NCBI GenBank assembly: GCA_040878115.1
Contig: JBBDMV010000108.1
Location: 12,708 to 76,707 of the forward strand
Length of the DNA stretch: 64,000 nucleotides
Origin: JBBDMU01 sp040878115
GTDB lineage: Bacteria > Bacteroidota > Rhodothermia > Balneolales > Natronogracilivirgulaceae
Direction of reading: 5' to 3'
Numbering within the stretch: position 1 is the stretch's first letter; every line of letters begins with the position of its first letter. The notes beneath the pieces were generated by a model. The model saw nothing but the letters and a program-made list of their open reading frames with translations. It was not told where the DNA came from and did not search any database. Positions 35,203 through 44,029 of the stretch are shown piece after piece. Made by a program: the position numbers and the translations under genes.

Positions 35203-36039
35203 ATGATCATAGAAACTGTCGGCGAATCTCGCATAAAGCGAAAGAAGGCACTGGATTACATCCAGAAAAAAACCAGTTGCAGGCCAGAATATTTAATCAT
35301 TCTCGGTACTGGTTTAGGTCGCCTGGCAGACCAGATCGATGTTGAAGTGAGCATCTCTTATGCTGATATCCCATATTTCCCTACTTCAACAGTTGAAAGT
35401 CATGCAGGACGCTTGCTATTCGGAAAGCTGGGTGGGAAGAATATTGTAGCCATGCAGGGCCGTTTTCATTACTATGAAGGCTACAGCATGCAACAAATTG
35501 CATTTCCGGTACGTGTACTTAAAACAAATGGTGCAAATACTTTATTGGTTTCCAATGCATGCGGGGGGGTGAACCCCAACTACCGCAGAGGAGATATCAT
35601 GTGCATAGTTGATCACATTAACCTTTTGGGAGATAACCCGCTGTTGGGCCCTAATGATGAAGAACTTGGTGCGCGTTTTCCTGATATGAGCGAACCCTAC
35701 TCAGCCGATCTCATCAGGCATGCCGAAGAGGCTGCACTGGAAAATGGAATTAGAATGCATGAAGGTGTTTATGCATCGGTGCCCGGCCCGATGCTTGAAA
35801 CCCGGGCAGAATATCGCTATTTACGGTACATAGGTAGTGATGTTGTGGGGATGAGTACGATACCAGAGGTTATTTCTGCAGTACATATGAATATGAAAGT
35901 ACTTGGCATATCGGTGATTACAGATGAATGTTTCCCGGATGCTTTGGAAAAGGTGAATATAAAAGATATCCTTGAGGCGGCAGATTTGGCTGAGCCAAAA
36001 ATGACAAAAGTGATGACCAATGTTTTAGAAAGGCTTTGA
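35203..36039 (+). CDS. punA: Purine nucleoside phosphorylase
   Basis: 278 residues from the ATG at 35203; a longer frame from a TTG at 35065 adds 46 residues without family character. Motifs: LIILGTGLGRLADQ (phosphate-binding loop), VESHAGRLLFGKLGG, MQGRFHYYEGYS, NACGGVNPNYRRGD and VGMSTIPEV, all typical of the trimeric PNP/MTAP family. It splits purine nucleosides with phosphate to free base and ribose 1-phosphate in the salvage pathway. VITDECFPD near the C-terminus is the variant found in Bacteroidota PNPs in place of the mammalian VITNK-type loop. Confidence 0.92.
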   Translation: MIIETVGESRIKRKKALDYIQKKTSCRPEYLIILGTGLGRLADQIDVEVSISYADIPYFPTSTVESHAGRLLFGKLGGKNIVAMQGRFHYYEGYSMQQIAFPVRVLKTNGANTLLVSNACGGVNPNYRRGDIMCIVDHINLLGDNPLLGPNDEELGARFPDMSEPYSADLIRHAEEAALENGIRMHEGVYASVPGPMLETRAEYRYLRYIGSDVVGMSTIPEVISAVHMNMKVLGISVITDECFPDALEKVNIKDILEAADLAEPKMTKVMTNVLERL

Positions 36040-36148
36040 CATGGGGAAAGGCCCGGTACAAGATCGAAATATTCAACTTTTCCTGACGTTTTGAATGGGA
36101 ACGAATATAACAAGTTCCAAATATTAAAAATAAACACTTGGCGCTATA

Positions 36149-36937
36149 ATGATGTTCAATAAAGATGATGAAATCTGGGATGAATTCCAGTGGGAAGTTC
36201 ATCTTAAAGAAATGGAACAACGCAACGAACAATTGCGGGAATTCTTTACATCCGGAATGCCGGATGACAAACCACGCTGGCTCAGGTTGTTAAATGAGTA
36301 TAACTCGAAGCTGGATGTGATGAATGCCTATATTGAGGAAGAACTGCTCATTGAGGAATCTTATTTTCCTGATGATGAAGATTGGGAGGAAGAAGATGAT
36401 GATGATTCCGATCCTTTCTTTTCGATGTTTGATGAAGATGATGATTTTGACGACTGGGAAGATTTCTTTGATGATGACGGCGAGGAAGATGAATTTGCAG
36501 ATGATGATGGGGAAGAGTGGAAGCAACTCTCTGAAGACTTCACTATGTCCGATTTCGGGGCTATAGAAAACCTGAGCGTTTATCTGGAAGCACGAAGCGT
36601 TGGGGCAGATCTGTTGAAGTTAGCTGAAACAGAACCGCATTATTTTGAAGACAAAAGTTTTACTAATTTTATTTCCAATTCATTGCTTATTAGTGCCAAG
36701 TTGGCGGTAGGCTATTCTTTCGGTTTTGAAGTTGATGTAATGGGAGCTAACATTGCTTATTGCAAGAAGGCCCTGGGCTTTGCCAATGCCTCGCTGGAAA
36801 TGCTTCAGGAGATGAAAGAAAGTAAGCTTATGCAGCATTCCAAATATATTGAAACACATCAAAGGCTCTTTGAATTGAGGAACGACATCGGCATTTACGT
36901 TCAGGATTTGCGCGAACGCTTTGAAAGCCAACTTTAA
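36149..36937 (+). CDS. Unknown protein with strongly acidic linker
   Basis: 262 residues. Residues about 1-70 look helical. A stretch of about 50 residues in the middle (about 74-122) is dominated by D and E, broken by F and W (for example DEDWEEEDDDD, DDFDDWEDFFDDDGEE). The C-terminal half (about 130-262) is helical, with a segment LLISAKLAVGYSFGFEVDVMG and ending RNDIGIYVQDLRERFESQL. There is no signal peptide or membrane segment. I do not know the family. The acidic middle could mimic nucleic acid or bind basic proteins or cations. It precedes manC by 145 bp on the same strand. Confidence 0.7.
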   Translation: MMFNKDDEIWDEFQWEVHLKEMEQRNEQLREFFTSGMPDDKPRWLRLLNEYNSKLDVMNAYIEEELLIEESYFPDDEDWEEEDDDDSDPFFSMFDEDDDFDDWEDFFDDDGEEDEFADDDGEEWKQLSEDFTMSDFGAIENLSVYLEARSVGADLLKLAETEPHYFEDKSFTNFISNSLLISAKLAVGYSFGFEVDVMGANIAYCKKALGFANASLEMLQEMKESKLMQHSKYIETHQRLFELRNDIGIYVQDLRERFESQL

Positions 36938-37082
36938 AAGAAGAGAATACAGAAAAGAATAAATTACACAACCATTACAGGCCATTGTTTGGCTTAAACC
37001 AGAGTTTGGTGAAATTACGCAGCTTTGGGTTTAATTTGGTACCTTTACGCTTTCAAAATTTTCACCTATATAAGTTCTGGAT

Positions 37083-38165
37083 ATGGTTTATGCGCTTATT
37101 ATGGCGGGGGGGATCGGCTCCCGCTTCTGGCCTAAAAGCAGAAAGGCTAAGCCCAAGCAGTTTTTAAATTTAATAGGGGATAAGACCATGCTGCAAAATA
37201 CAGCAAATCGTATTTTGCCTCTCATCCCCGTTGAGCGCACCTTGGTCATAACCAATGCTAGTTATACTGACCTGGTAAAAGAGCAAATCCCAGACATCCC
37301 GGATGAGAATGTAATTGGTGAACCTGTAGCCAGGAATACCGCTCCGTGTATAGCCTTTGCCGCTGCCTGGCTCCTGAATAAAGACCCCGATGCTACATTA
37401 GTTGTACTACCATCGGACCATTATATTCATGATGAAAAAACTTATTTGAAGGTCCTTTCGGCTGCTATTCAAAAAGCGGAGAAGGATGGAAGCCTGGTAA
37501 CGATAGGCATCACGCCCAACAGGCCGGAAACCGGATACGGCTATATTCAGGTAAACGATAAAGAGTTTGAATCCAACGATAACGTTCCTGTGCACCTGGT
37601 GAAAACATTTGCTGAGAAACCGGATATCAATACAGCTGTAAAGTTTTTGGATTCTGGTGATTTTCTATGGAACAGCGGCATGTTTATTTGGAAAGCCCGA
37701 ACCATCTTTGATGCATTCGAGTACCATCTGCCTGAGGTCTATCAGGAAGCCGAGAAGGTGAGGCGGGAATTGACGACGGATAACCAGAGTAAAGCCATAG
37801 ATGAATTTTATCACAGCTGCATGTCCATTTCTATTGATTACGGAATAATGGAAAAGGCAGAAGCCGTATATGTAGTACCCGGTGATTTTGGATGGAATGA
37901 TGTGGGGAGCTGGATGGCTATTTACGAGCTTGATGAAAAAGATGAGAGCGGCAATGTTATTCAGGCTGAAAATTATACCATGGTTGATTCGGATAATTGC
38001 TATGTATCAACACTTAATGATAGATTGGTGGCCATGGTTGGGGTCCAGGGTATCGCCCTGATTGAAACAGAAGATGCCTTATTGCTGTGCCGCCTTGACG
38101 CCGCTCAGGACGTTAAGAAAATATACGAACAACTGGATGCACCTGATTTAAATAAGTTTAAATAG
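37083..38165 (+). CDS. manC: Mannose-1-phosphate guanylyltransferase
   Basis: 360 residues, matching the short form without the isomerase cupin. MAGGIGSRFWPKSR (nucleotide-binding loop at about 7-20) and KPKQFLNL are the pyrophosphorylase signature. Further marks are VLPSDHYI, ETGYGYIQV, FAEKPDINTA and NSGMFIWKA. It makes GDP-mannose from mannose 1-phosphate and GTP for polysaccharides and glycoconjugates. Its own separate cupin might be the type II-like one near 18.6 kb, but this is conjecture. A hypothetical gene precedes it on the same strand. Confidence 0.94.
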   Translation: MVYALIMAGGIGSRFWPKSRKAKPKQFLNLIGDKTMLQNTANRILPLIPVERTLVITNASYTDLVKEQIPDIPDENVIGEPVARNTAPCIAFAAAWLLNKDPDATLVVLPSDHYIHDEKTYLKVLSAAIQKAEKDGSLVTIGITPNRPETGYGYIQVNDKEFESNDNVPVHLVKTFAEKPDINTAVKFLDSGDFLWNSGMFIWKARTIFDAFEYHLPEVYQEAEKVRRELTTDNQSKAIDEFYHSCMSISIDYGIMEKAEAVYVVPGDFGWNDVGSWMAIYELDEKDESGNVIQAENYTMVDSDNCYVSTLNDRLVAMVGVQGIALIETEDALLLCRLDAAQDVKKIYEQLDAPDLNKFK

Positions 38166-38272
38166 GGCAGGTATAAGCTAGAATGTTCATTTGGCCTGTA
38201 ACTATCCTTAGTTTACATCGGGTATGATTATTTTTCAATAAAGACCATGAAATTAGTAAGCCGAACCCGGTA

Positions 38273-41200
38273 ATGTTTGATAAAGCCATTATGCACAGAC
38301 AGTCTGTCGTTCTAATATCTACCTTTGTACTTTTTATTTGTTCTCAACCATCGAAGGGACAAAATCAACCGGACCGCTGGCAACAATCTATTGAGTATGA
38401 TATGGATGTTGCACTGGATGTTGATGAGCATACCATTAGCGGTACGCAAAATGTAGTTTACACCAATAATTCACCGGATACGCTGTATAATGTATATTAC
38501 CACTTGTATTTCAATGCATTTCAGCCAAACAGCTTAATGGATGTTCGGTCCAGGACTATTGTTGATCCTGACGGGCGTGTCCAGGACCGGATCTATCACC
38601 TTGATGAAGATGAGATGGGTTATCAAGACGTAATCTCCCTCAGCCATAATGATCGTGAAGTCAATTACCGTGTTGAACAAACGGTGTTGGTTGTAGAGCT
38701 TGATGAGCCTATTCTTCCACAGAGTCAGACTGAGTTCGACCTGGAGTTTGAAGGCCAGGTCCCGAAACAGGTCCGCAGAAGCGGAAGGGATAACAGTGAA
38801 GGGATCGCTTATTCGATGGCCCAGTGGTACCCCAAAATGGCTGAATACGATTACGAAGGTTGGCACACTCACCCATACGTGGCCCGCGAGTTTCACGGGG
38901 TTTTTGGTGATTTCGATGTTAAAATTACTTTAGATTCATCTTATACCGTTGGCGGGACCGGTTACCTGCAAAACCCTGATGAAGTAGGCCATGGCTATGA
39001 GGAGCCTGGGATAGAAGTCGCCCGTCCGGATGGTAATAAGCTAACCTGGCATTTTCGCGCTCCTAATGTCATTGATTTTGCGTGGGGTGCCGACGATCAG
39101 TTTACTCATGAAATTTATCAGAGAGAAAGTGGGCCTCGTGTTCATTTGCTATACGTAGAAAGGCCGGAAACCCAAAGCTGGGAATATTTGGGTGAGTATA
39201 CTCTGGATGCGATGGAATACCTCAGCGAAAATTTCGGAGAATATCCTTACGAGCAATTTTCGGTCATTCAGGGAGGTGATGGCGGCATGGAATATCCGAT
39301 GGCTACGCTCATTACAGGTCATCGTTCCCTTTATAGCCTGACGTCTGTTACGGTACACGAACTAGCGCATATGTGGTACCAAACTACACTGGCCAACAAC
39401 GAGAGCCTTTATTCCTGGATGGATGAAGGGTTTGCCACTTATGTTTCTAATTATACGATGCAGCATCTTTTTGGCATTGAAGGGGATCCTCAGCGTAACA
39501 GCTATCTGCATTATTTAAGTATTGTCGACGCTGGTCTTGAAGAGCCAATGTTACGGCAGTCTGATCATTTTACCACTAATTTTGCATACAGTGTAGCTTC
39601 TTATTCCAAAGGTTCAATGTTCTTGCATCAGCTGGGCTATGTGGTTGGCGAGGAAGCATTGCAGCGATCGCTGAAACGATATTATGACGAATGGAAATTT
39701 CGTCACCCCAATCCGACAGATTTTAAACGGGTTGTTGAAAAGGAAAGTGATCTGGTCCTGGACTGGTATTTTGATTATGCCCTGGGCACGACCCGTACTA
39801 TTGACTATGCCATTGATGATATTGATCAGGGCAGTGACAGCCTTACGGTAAAGCTCGAGCGAAAGGATGAGCATATCATGCCGGTTGACCTGGAAGTGGA
39901 ATTTGAAAACGGGGAAAGCGTGATGGTCTACATCCCGCTCGGCCTCATGCTTGGTGAAAAAGAATTGGAAGGTCCCGATCAGGAAAGGATTTCCTATGAT
40001 GCCTGGCCCTGGACTCATCCGTTTTATGAAGTGACCATACCTAATAATGGTCAGCGCGCTGTACGGGTTGAAATAGATCCATCGATGAGGATGGCTGATC
40101 ACAACAGGCTCAATAATGTACGTCCTTTCCCTCTTGAAGATGAATTTATGCAGCCGGCACAACCGAATTGGGAACATTACGGATATAGTTATCGTCCGGC
40201 ATTGTGGTATGGTGAGAATGCCGGGGCCCGGATAGGCATGAGCTCATATGGCTCTTACTTATTTGATAACCATGTGGTGGAAGCCTCATTATTTTTGACA
40301 ACAGGGAGTTTCGATGATTACTCCGTCCGAAATTTGGACGTGGATTATAACTTCCGTTACCGTAAAAAGCTTGATCAATTTGGTTTGGAGAGCTATTTGG
40401 AAGCAGGGGCCCGGCGTTATTACGGTGTTTTTGAAGAACGGGTTGATTTTATCAAACAATTAGGCGAATTCGGAATACTGGAAGATACTTTCCGGGAAGT
40501 TCGCTTATCGGCTTTCCATCAGTCAAAAACAGCAGACCGTTTTTCTGATGCCATGCAAAGCATGTGGGAGCGGGGTAATGTGTGGGGATTAGGATTAACC
40601 TACACCCACGGAGATCCTTACCGCAATGGGTTTAAAGTGAACCTTACAGGGGCGAGTTCGGGCGATTATTCCTCTGCCGCACGAAGTTCTTTTGAGGCTA
40701 ATCGCACTTATTTATCAGGTGATACTTTTTCATCGCGCTTCGGTCTGTCATTTGGATTGGGATCCCAGTCGATGCCTGCACAATACCGCTGGGCTGCTTC
40801 ACGCCCGACTACCGAACAGCTATGGAATAACGAAACTCACTGGAGTACAGCCAATATTGACAGTGATCTTACGCAAGGTATTCATCTTATCGCCAACAAT
40901 GGGAATGGCCTACTCGGCTACGGACTCAGTGGCATTGGTTCACCCGACGAACTCGGAAATAACTTTTTCAGTATGACTATCTGGAATACCTGGCAGCCCT
41001 TTGATGGGAACAGTAGTCTTGGGCTGTTATCATTTGAACTTTTTTCGGGACTGGGCAAAAGCTGGTCAGGCGGGTTTGTGGATGATTTCCCTGTTTTTGA
41101 TGAAGCCCGTCAAAATAATATAATGGCAAGTATGGGCACAGGTTTCACGTATGATATTTCCTCATGGGGTGCCTTCAATCGTTGGCGCTCGCAAAGTAAG

Positions 41201-41311
41201 TTCCTGCAAAACGTCGAAATAAGCGTTCGAATGCCATTTTATCTCCATGACTTGCAAGGTGAAGATGACTTCGGAGCACGCTTTGTGATAGGGATTAGTG
41301 AACGGTTTTAA
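38273..41311 (+). CDS. M1-family metallopeptidase fused to a C-terminal beta-barrel-like region
   Basis: 1012 residues from the ATG at 38273 (an in-frame ATG at 38291 is equally possible). A signal peptide precedes mature sequence from about residue 30. The M1 core has the GGMEYP substrate loop at 338-343, zinc ligands HELAH at 362-366 and E385 in WMDEGFATY. From about residue 640 to the end the protein changes character: many short amphipathic strands with aromatic girdle-like residues, and it ends in a phenylalanine (GARFVIGISERF), as outer-membrane barrels do. A secreted, outer-membrane-anchored aminopeptidase is the simplest model. A shared terminator separates it from ompA. Confidence 0.8.
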   Translation: MFDKAIMHRQSVVLISTFVLFICSQPSKGQNQPDRWQQSIEYDMDVALDVDEHTISGTQNVVYTNNSPDTLYNVYYHLYFNAFQPNSLMDVRSRTIVDPDGRVQDRIYHLDEDEMGYQDVISLSHNDREVNYRVEQTVLVVELDEPILPQSQTEFDLEFEGQVPKQVRRSGRDNSEGIAYSMAQWYPKMAEYDYEGWHTHPYVAREFHGVFGDFDVKITLDSSYTVGGTGYLQNPDEVGHGYEEPGIEVARPDGNKLTWHFRAPNVIDFAWGADDQFTHEIYQRESGPRVHLLYVERPETQSWEYLGEYTLDAMEYLSENFGEYPYEQFSVIQGGDGGMEYPMATLITGHRSLYSLTSVTVHELAHMWYQTTLANNESLYSWMDEGFATYVSNYTMQHLFGIEGDPQRNSYLHYLSIVDAGLEEPMLRQSDHFTTNFAYSVASYSKGSMFLHQLGYVVGEEALQRSLKRYYDEWKFRHPNPTDFKRVVEKESDLVLDWYFDYALGTTRTIDYAIDDIDQGSDSLTVKLERKDEHIMPVDLEVEFENGESVMVYIPLGLMLGEKELEGPDQERISYDAWPWTHPFYEVTIPNNGQRAVRVEIDPSMRMADHNRLNNVRPFPLEDEFMQPAQPNWEHYGYSYRPALWYGENAGARIGMSSYGSYLFDNHVVEASLFLTTGSFDDYSVRNLDVDYNFRYRKKLDQFGLESYLEAGARRYYGVFEERVDFIKQLGEFGILEDTFREVRLSAFHQSKTADRFSDAMQSMWERGNVWGLGLTYTHGDPYRNGFKVNLTGASSGDYSSAARSSFEANRTYLSGDTFSSRFGLSFGLGSQSMPAQYRWAASRPTTEQLWNNETHWSTANIDSDLTQGIHLIANNGNGLLGYGLSGIGSPDELGNNFFSMTIWNTWQPFDGNSSLGLLSFELFSGLGKSWSGGFVDDFPVFDEARQNNIMASMGTGFTYDISSWGAFNRWRSQSKFLQNVEISVRMPFYLHDLQGEDDFGARFVIGISERF

Positions 41312-41450
41312 ACTTTAATGAATTTAAAAATCTACTTGTAAAGCTTTAAGAGGAACCCTTGCAACCAATAGTGAACAGCGGAGCAGGCTTGATATCACTT
41401 TAGGCTTATGGATTGCCGGATCCGGGAAATAGCCGTTCGACTTTAAATAA

Positions 41451-41493
41451 AAAAATAAGCACCCAAACCAAAATATTTAGAGCGCTTATTTTT
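41451..41493. terminator. Bidirectional terminator between the M1 peptidase and ompA genes
   Basis: A 10-bp perfect inverted repeat (41451-41460 with 41484-41493, 23-nt loop). T runs follow on both strands. It lies between two convergent genes, 140 bp after the peptidase stop and 18 bp after the ompA-type stop. Confidence 0.75.
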
Positions 41494-41510
41494 CTTATAC
41501 TGTAATACGG

Positions 41511-42062
41511 TTAGGGAGCACGATAAGGTTCAATTACCTCAGTTTCGGCACGTCGATTTTCAAGACAACCATGTCCATTTGAATCCTCGGAAGCACAAGG
41601 AACGGGAGCTTTACCCAGACCTCTGCTGTCTATTCTGTCTTCTTCAATACCATTTTGGGTATAAAAGCTAACCACAGAATGGGCACGGCGCTGACTCAGA
41701 CGTAAGTTGTACTGATCACCACCTAAATGATCTGTGAAGGCTTCAATACTTACCCGATAATCAGAAGGAAGATCAAGCAATTTTTCGAGATTGTCAGCCA
41801 GGGTCCTAGCTGCCTTATCATTTACGTCTGATAGGTCAAACCCAAAATTAATAGTGCTAAGCTCGGGAACCTGTACGAACTCGGGCTCTGGTTCAGGCTC
41901 TGGCTCAGGTTCCGGCTCTGGTTCGGGCTCTTCTACTACTACAACTTCTTCCGGTTCCGGCTCTTCTTCGACAATCTGTTCCGTACTAGAGCAACCTGTA
42001 TGTATTAAGGTTATGCTAGCAAAGAGAACAAGTAAAGTCAGCAAATGTTTGTGACAGTTCAT
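41511..42062 (-). CDS. OmpA-family lipoprotein with Glu-Pro spacer
   Basis: 183 residues from the ATG at 42062; a longer frame from 42137 would place the signal peptide inside. The lipobox IHTGC anchors it. A spacer of alternating E and P follows (about 30-65), which should be extended and reach the peptidoglycan. The OmpA domain (about 70-180) has the strand TINFGFDLSDVND and TDHLGGDQYNLRLSQRRAHSV, then GIEEDRIDSRGLG and ENRRAETEV. The family binds diaminopimelate of peptidoglycan. Pal-like or OmpA-like tethering of the outer membrane is likely; the tol genes are not adjacent. Confidence 0.88.
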   Translation of the reverse strand: MNCHKHLLTLLVLFASITLIHTGCSSTEQIVEEEPEPEEVVVVEEPEPEPEPEPEPEPEPEFVQVPELSTINFGFDLSDVNDKAARTLADNLEKLLDLPSDYRVSIEAFTDHLGGDQYNLRLSQRRAHSVVSFYTQNGIEEDRIDSRGLGKAPVPCASEDSNGHGCLENRRAETEVIEPYRAP

Positions 42063-42578
42063 ATAATTACCTTTGATTTTAAAATTATGTTTCGTTAATA
42101 ATACATATCTGGCCTTAAAGTAAAAAACTATTGCCATTTATTAAAAGAATATTATAATGTTTTATATGGATTGCAAATTTGATAGAATACCTGAGAATAC
42201 TTGAATAAAAGTGGCAAAGTTTTAATGGCATACAAATCGTGAGGCCATCCTTTTCGGTGCAGCCGATAAATTGGGTTCTCAATTATTTAAATCATATAGT
42301 CATCTTGGCTTTCCCGTGGTTAAAAGCCCCACAAAGTCCTTATTTTTTAGATATTACTGTAAAAGTATAACGCGCCAATAATTAAGCTATCCATTAAAAA
42401 AGTCAAAATTATATTTGTTGTAGCGCATGGGAATCATTAGCATCATTTGTTCTTGTTGAATTCATGCTGAGAAGTTAATAAGTCAGTATATTTAATAATC
42501 ACGTTCCACGTTTGATATACTACTTGCAGATTTTGACTGAAGTAAAAATCAAACTAATCTTATACAGTACTCTTTTTT
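42063..42578. other. Intergenic region between divergent ompA and batA genes
   Basis: 516 bp without an open frame that looks coding. It must carry promoters in both directions. A TATATTTG box at 42410-42417, fitting the TAnnTTTG -7 consensus, may serve the batA side, but no good -33 box was seen. No RNA gene or repeat is recognised. Confidence 0.4.
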
Positions 42579-43574
42579 ATGAATTGGGCTAATCCCGAAT
42601 GGTTTTGGGTTTTATTGATATTACCGTTGATTGGTGGCAGTCAGCTATGGTATTACGCAAAGAAAAGATATGCTAACCTTACGTTTTCGGATGTCCACAG
42701 CATGAAGGGGCTTCCCGGTAACTGGCGTTCTCATGGTTTCTGGGCGGCTTCACTGATGCAGCTTTTTGCTGTCATGTTTATCATCCTGGCCCTTGCCCGG
42801 CCACAGCAGGAAAACGTGACCGTTGAACGTACGGTTGAAGGGATTGATATCATGCTTGTTCTGGATATATCCTCATCCATGTTGGCCGAAGATCTTAAGC
42901 CGAACCGGCTTGATGCTGTAAAAGAGATAGCCCAGGAATTTGTAGAAGCCCGTGATTCCGACCGAATGGGGGCGGTGGTTTTTGCCCGTGAAGCCGTCAC
43001 CATTTCCCCGCTTACACTTGATCATGTAATGCTAAAAAGTATGCTGGATAAGGTTGACCTTGGAATTGTTAGAGACGGAACGGCCATTGGGATGGGGTTT
43101 GCCACTGCGGTGAACCGGATCAAAGATAGCGATGCGGAAAGCCGGGTAATTATTTTACTTACCGACGGTGAGAATAACGCGGGGGAAATCGATCCCGTAA
43201 CTGCCGGGGAACTAGCTAAGGCACATGGAGTCAGAGTGTATACTATCGGGGCCAGTTCCACTGAAGAGACGGCTCCTTACCCCATAGATGATCCCATATT
43301 TGGCCGGCGATATCATAATATCAAAGTGGATATTGATGAAGAGATGATGGCCCAAATCGCCGAAAGTACCGGCGGTAGTTATTTTAGGGCAACTGATAAT
43401 GAGTCCCTGCGTCAGATTTATGATGAAATTGATCAACTTGAAAGAAGCGAAGTGGAAGAATTAAGGTATACGGATAACAAAGATATATATCCACGATTCC
43501 TTTTTTCTGGTATTTTCCTGATTGTTCTTTCTTTATTAAGTGACAAGCTAATTTTTCGCAACTATTTGTCTTGA
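42579..43574 (+). CDS. batA: BatA-like von Willebrand A domain membrane protein
   Basis: 331 residues. An N-terminal membrane segment pair (about 9-27 and 56-75) is followed by a VWA domain (about 90-285) with an intact metal-ion-dependent adhesion site: DISSSM (about 95-100), the threonine in RDGTAIG and LLTDGENN. A last membrane segment is at about 307-325. BatA homologues usually sit in an operon with moxR, a DUF58 gene and batB-E, linked to aerotolerance and stress; here it stands alone with no such partners in the window. The family assignment is sure, the solitary context odd. Confidence 0.88.
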   Translation: MNWANPEWFWVLLILPLIGGSQLWYYAKKRYANLTFSDVHSMKGLPGNWRSHGFWAASLMQLFAVMFIILALARPQQENVTVERTVEGIDIMLVLDISSSMLAEDLKPNRLDAVKEIAQEFVEARDSDRMGAVVFAREAVTISPLTLDHVMLKSMLDKVDLGIVRDGTAIGMGFATAVNRIKDSDAESRVIILLTDGENNAGEIDPVTAGELAKAHGVRVYTIGASSTEETAPYPIDDPIFGRRYHNIKVDIDEEMMAQIAESTGGSYFRATDNESLRQIYDEIDQLERSEVEELRYTDNKDIYPRFLFSGIFLIVLSLLSDKLIFRNYLS

Positions 43575-43776
43575 TTAACTTTATACTGCAATCTTATCAA
43601 GCTTTCTGATAACTATTTGAAGTAATTAAGATAATTTATAATGTAATATTTGTATTGTAAACTTAACTTTGAACCTAAAAGAGTATGGGTTTGTTTTACA
43701 TACTTCTGCAATCATTCTTTTTATAAAATGTATGGTTAATGTAAATTATCTTAAAAATAAAAGAGAGGCTTGAGGC

Positions 43777-44019
43777 ATGGTTGATCCTGCAACACTTTTA
43801 TGGTTCATTTTGCTGGGCTTGGCAATAGGTATTATCTATTCGTGGGCAACGAAAGATCAATACATTAGCCGCTTCGGTAGCATCTCAACGGCAATTCTTG
43901 CATCCATTTGCGGAGGAGCGCTTTTCCAGGCATTTGAACTGGGTGCTCCCATTGGCATGGCTATGATTGCCGCTTTACTTGTTTTGCTTACCGTGCATCT
44001 TTTTGCAGCTTTCTTTTAA
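43777..44019 (+). CDS. Small membrane protein, GlsB/YeaQ/YmgE-like
   Basis: 80 residues with three predicted hydrophobic segments and glycines in the pattern ILLGLAIGIIYSWATKD and GSISTAILASICGGALFQAF, resembling the transglycosylase-associated GlsB family. It is convergent with ligD and follows batA after 202 bp. Function unknown. A second, better-matching member lies at 49465-49743. Confidence 0.6.
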   Translation: MVDPATLLWFILLGLAIGIIYSWATKDQYISRFGSISTAILASICGGALFQAFELGAPIGMAMIAALLVLLTVHLFAAFF

Positions 44020-44029
44020 TGACTGCTCT

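Noticed and set aside
36361..36543. A Ser-rich open frame on the minus strand
   Set aside because: It is the complement of the Asp/Glu belt of the acidic protein, not an independent gene.
41791..42054. An open frame opposite the ompA gene with long Ser-Gly runs
   Set aside because: The SG repeats are simply the reverse complement of the Glu-Pro repeat coding for the OmpA spacer.
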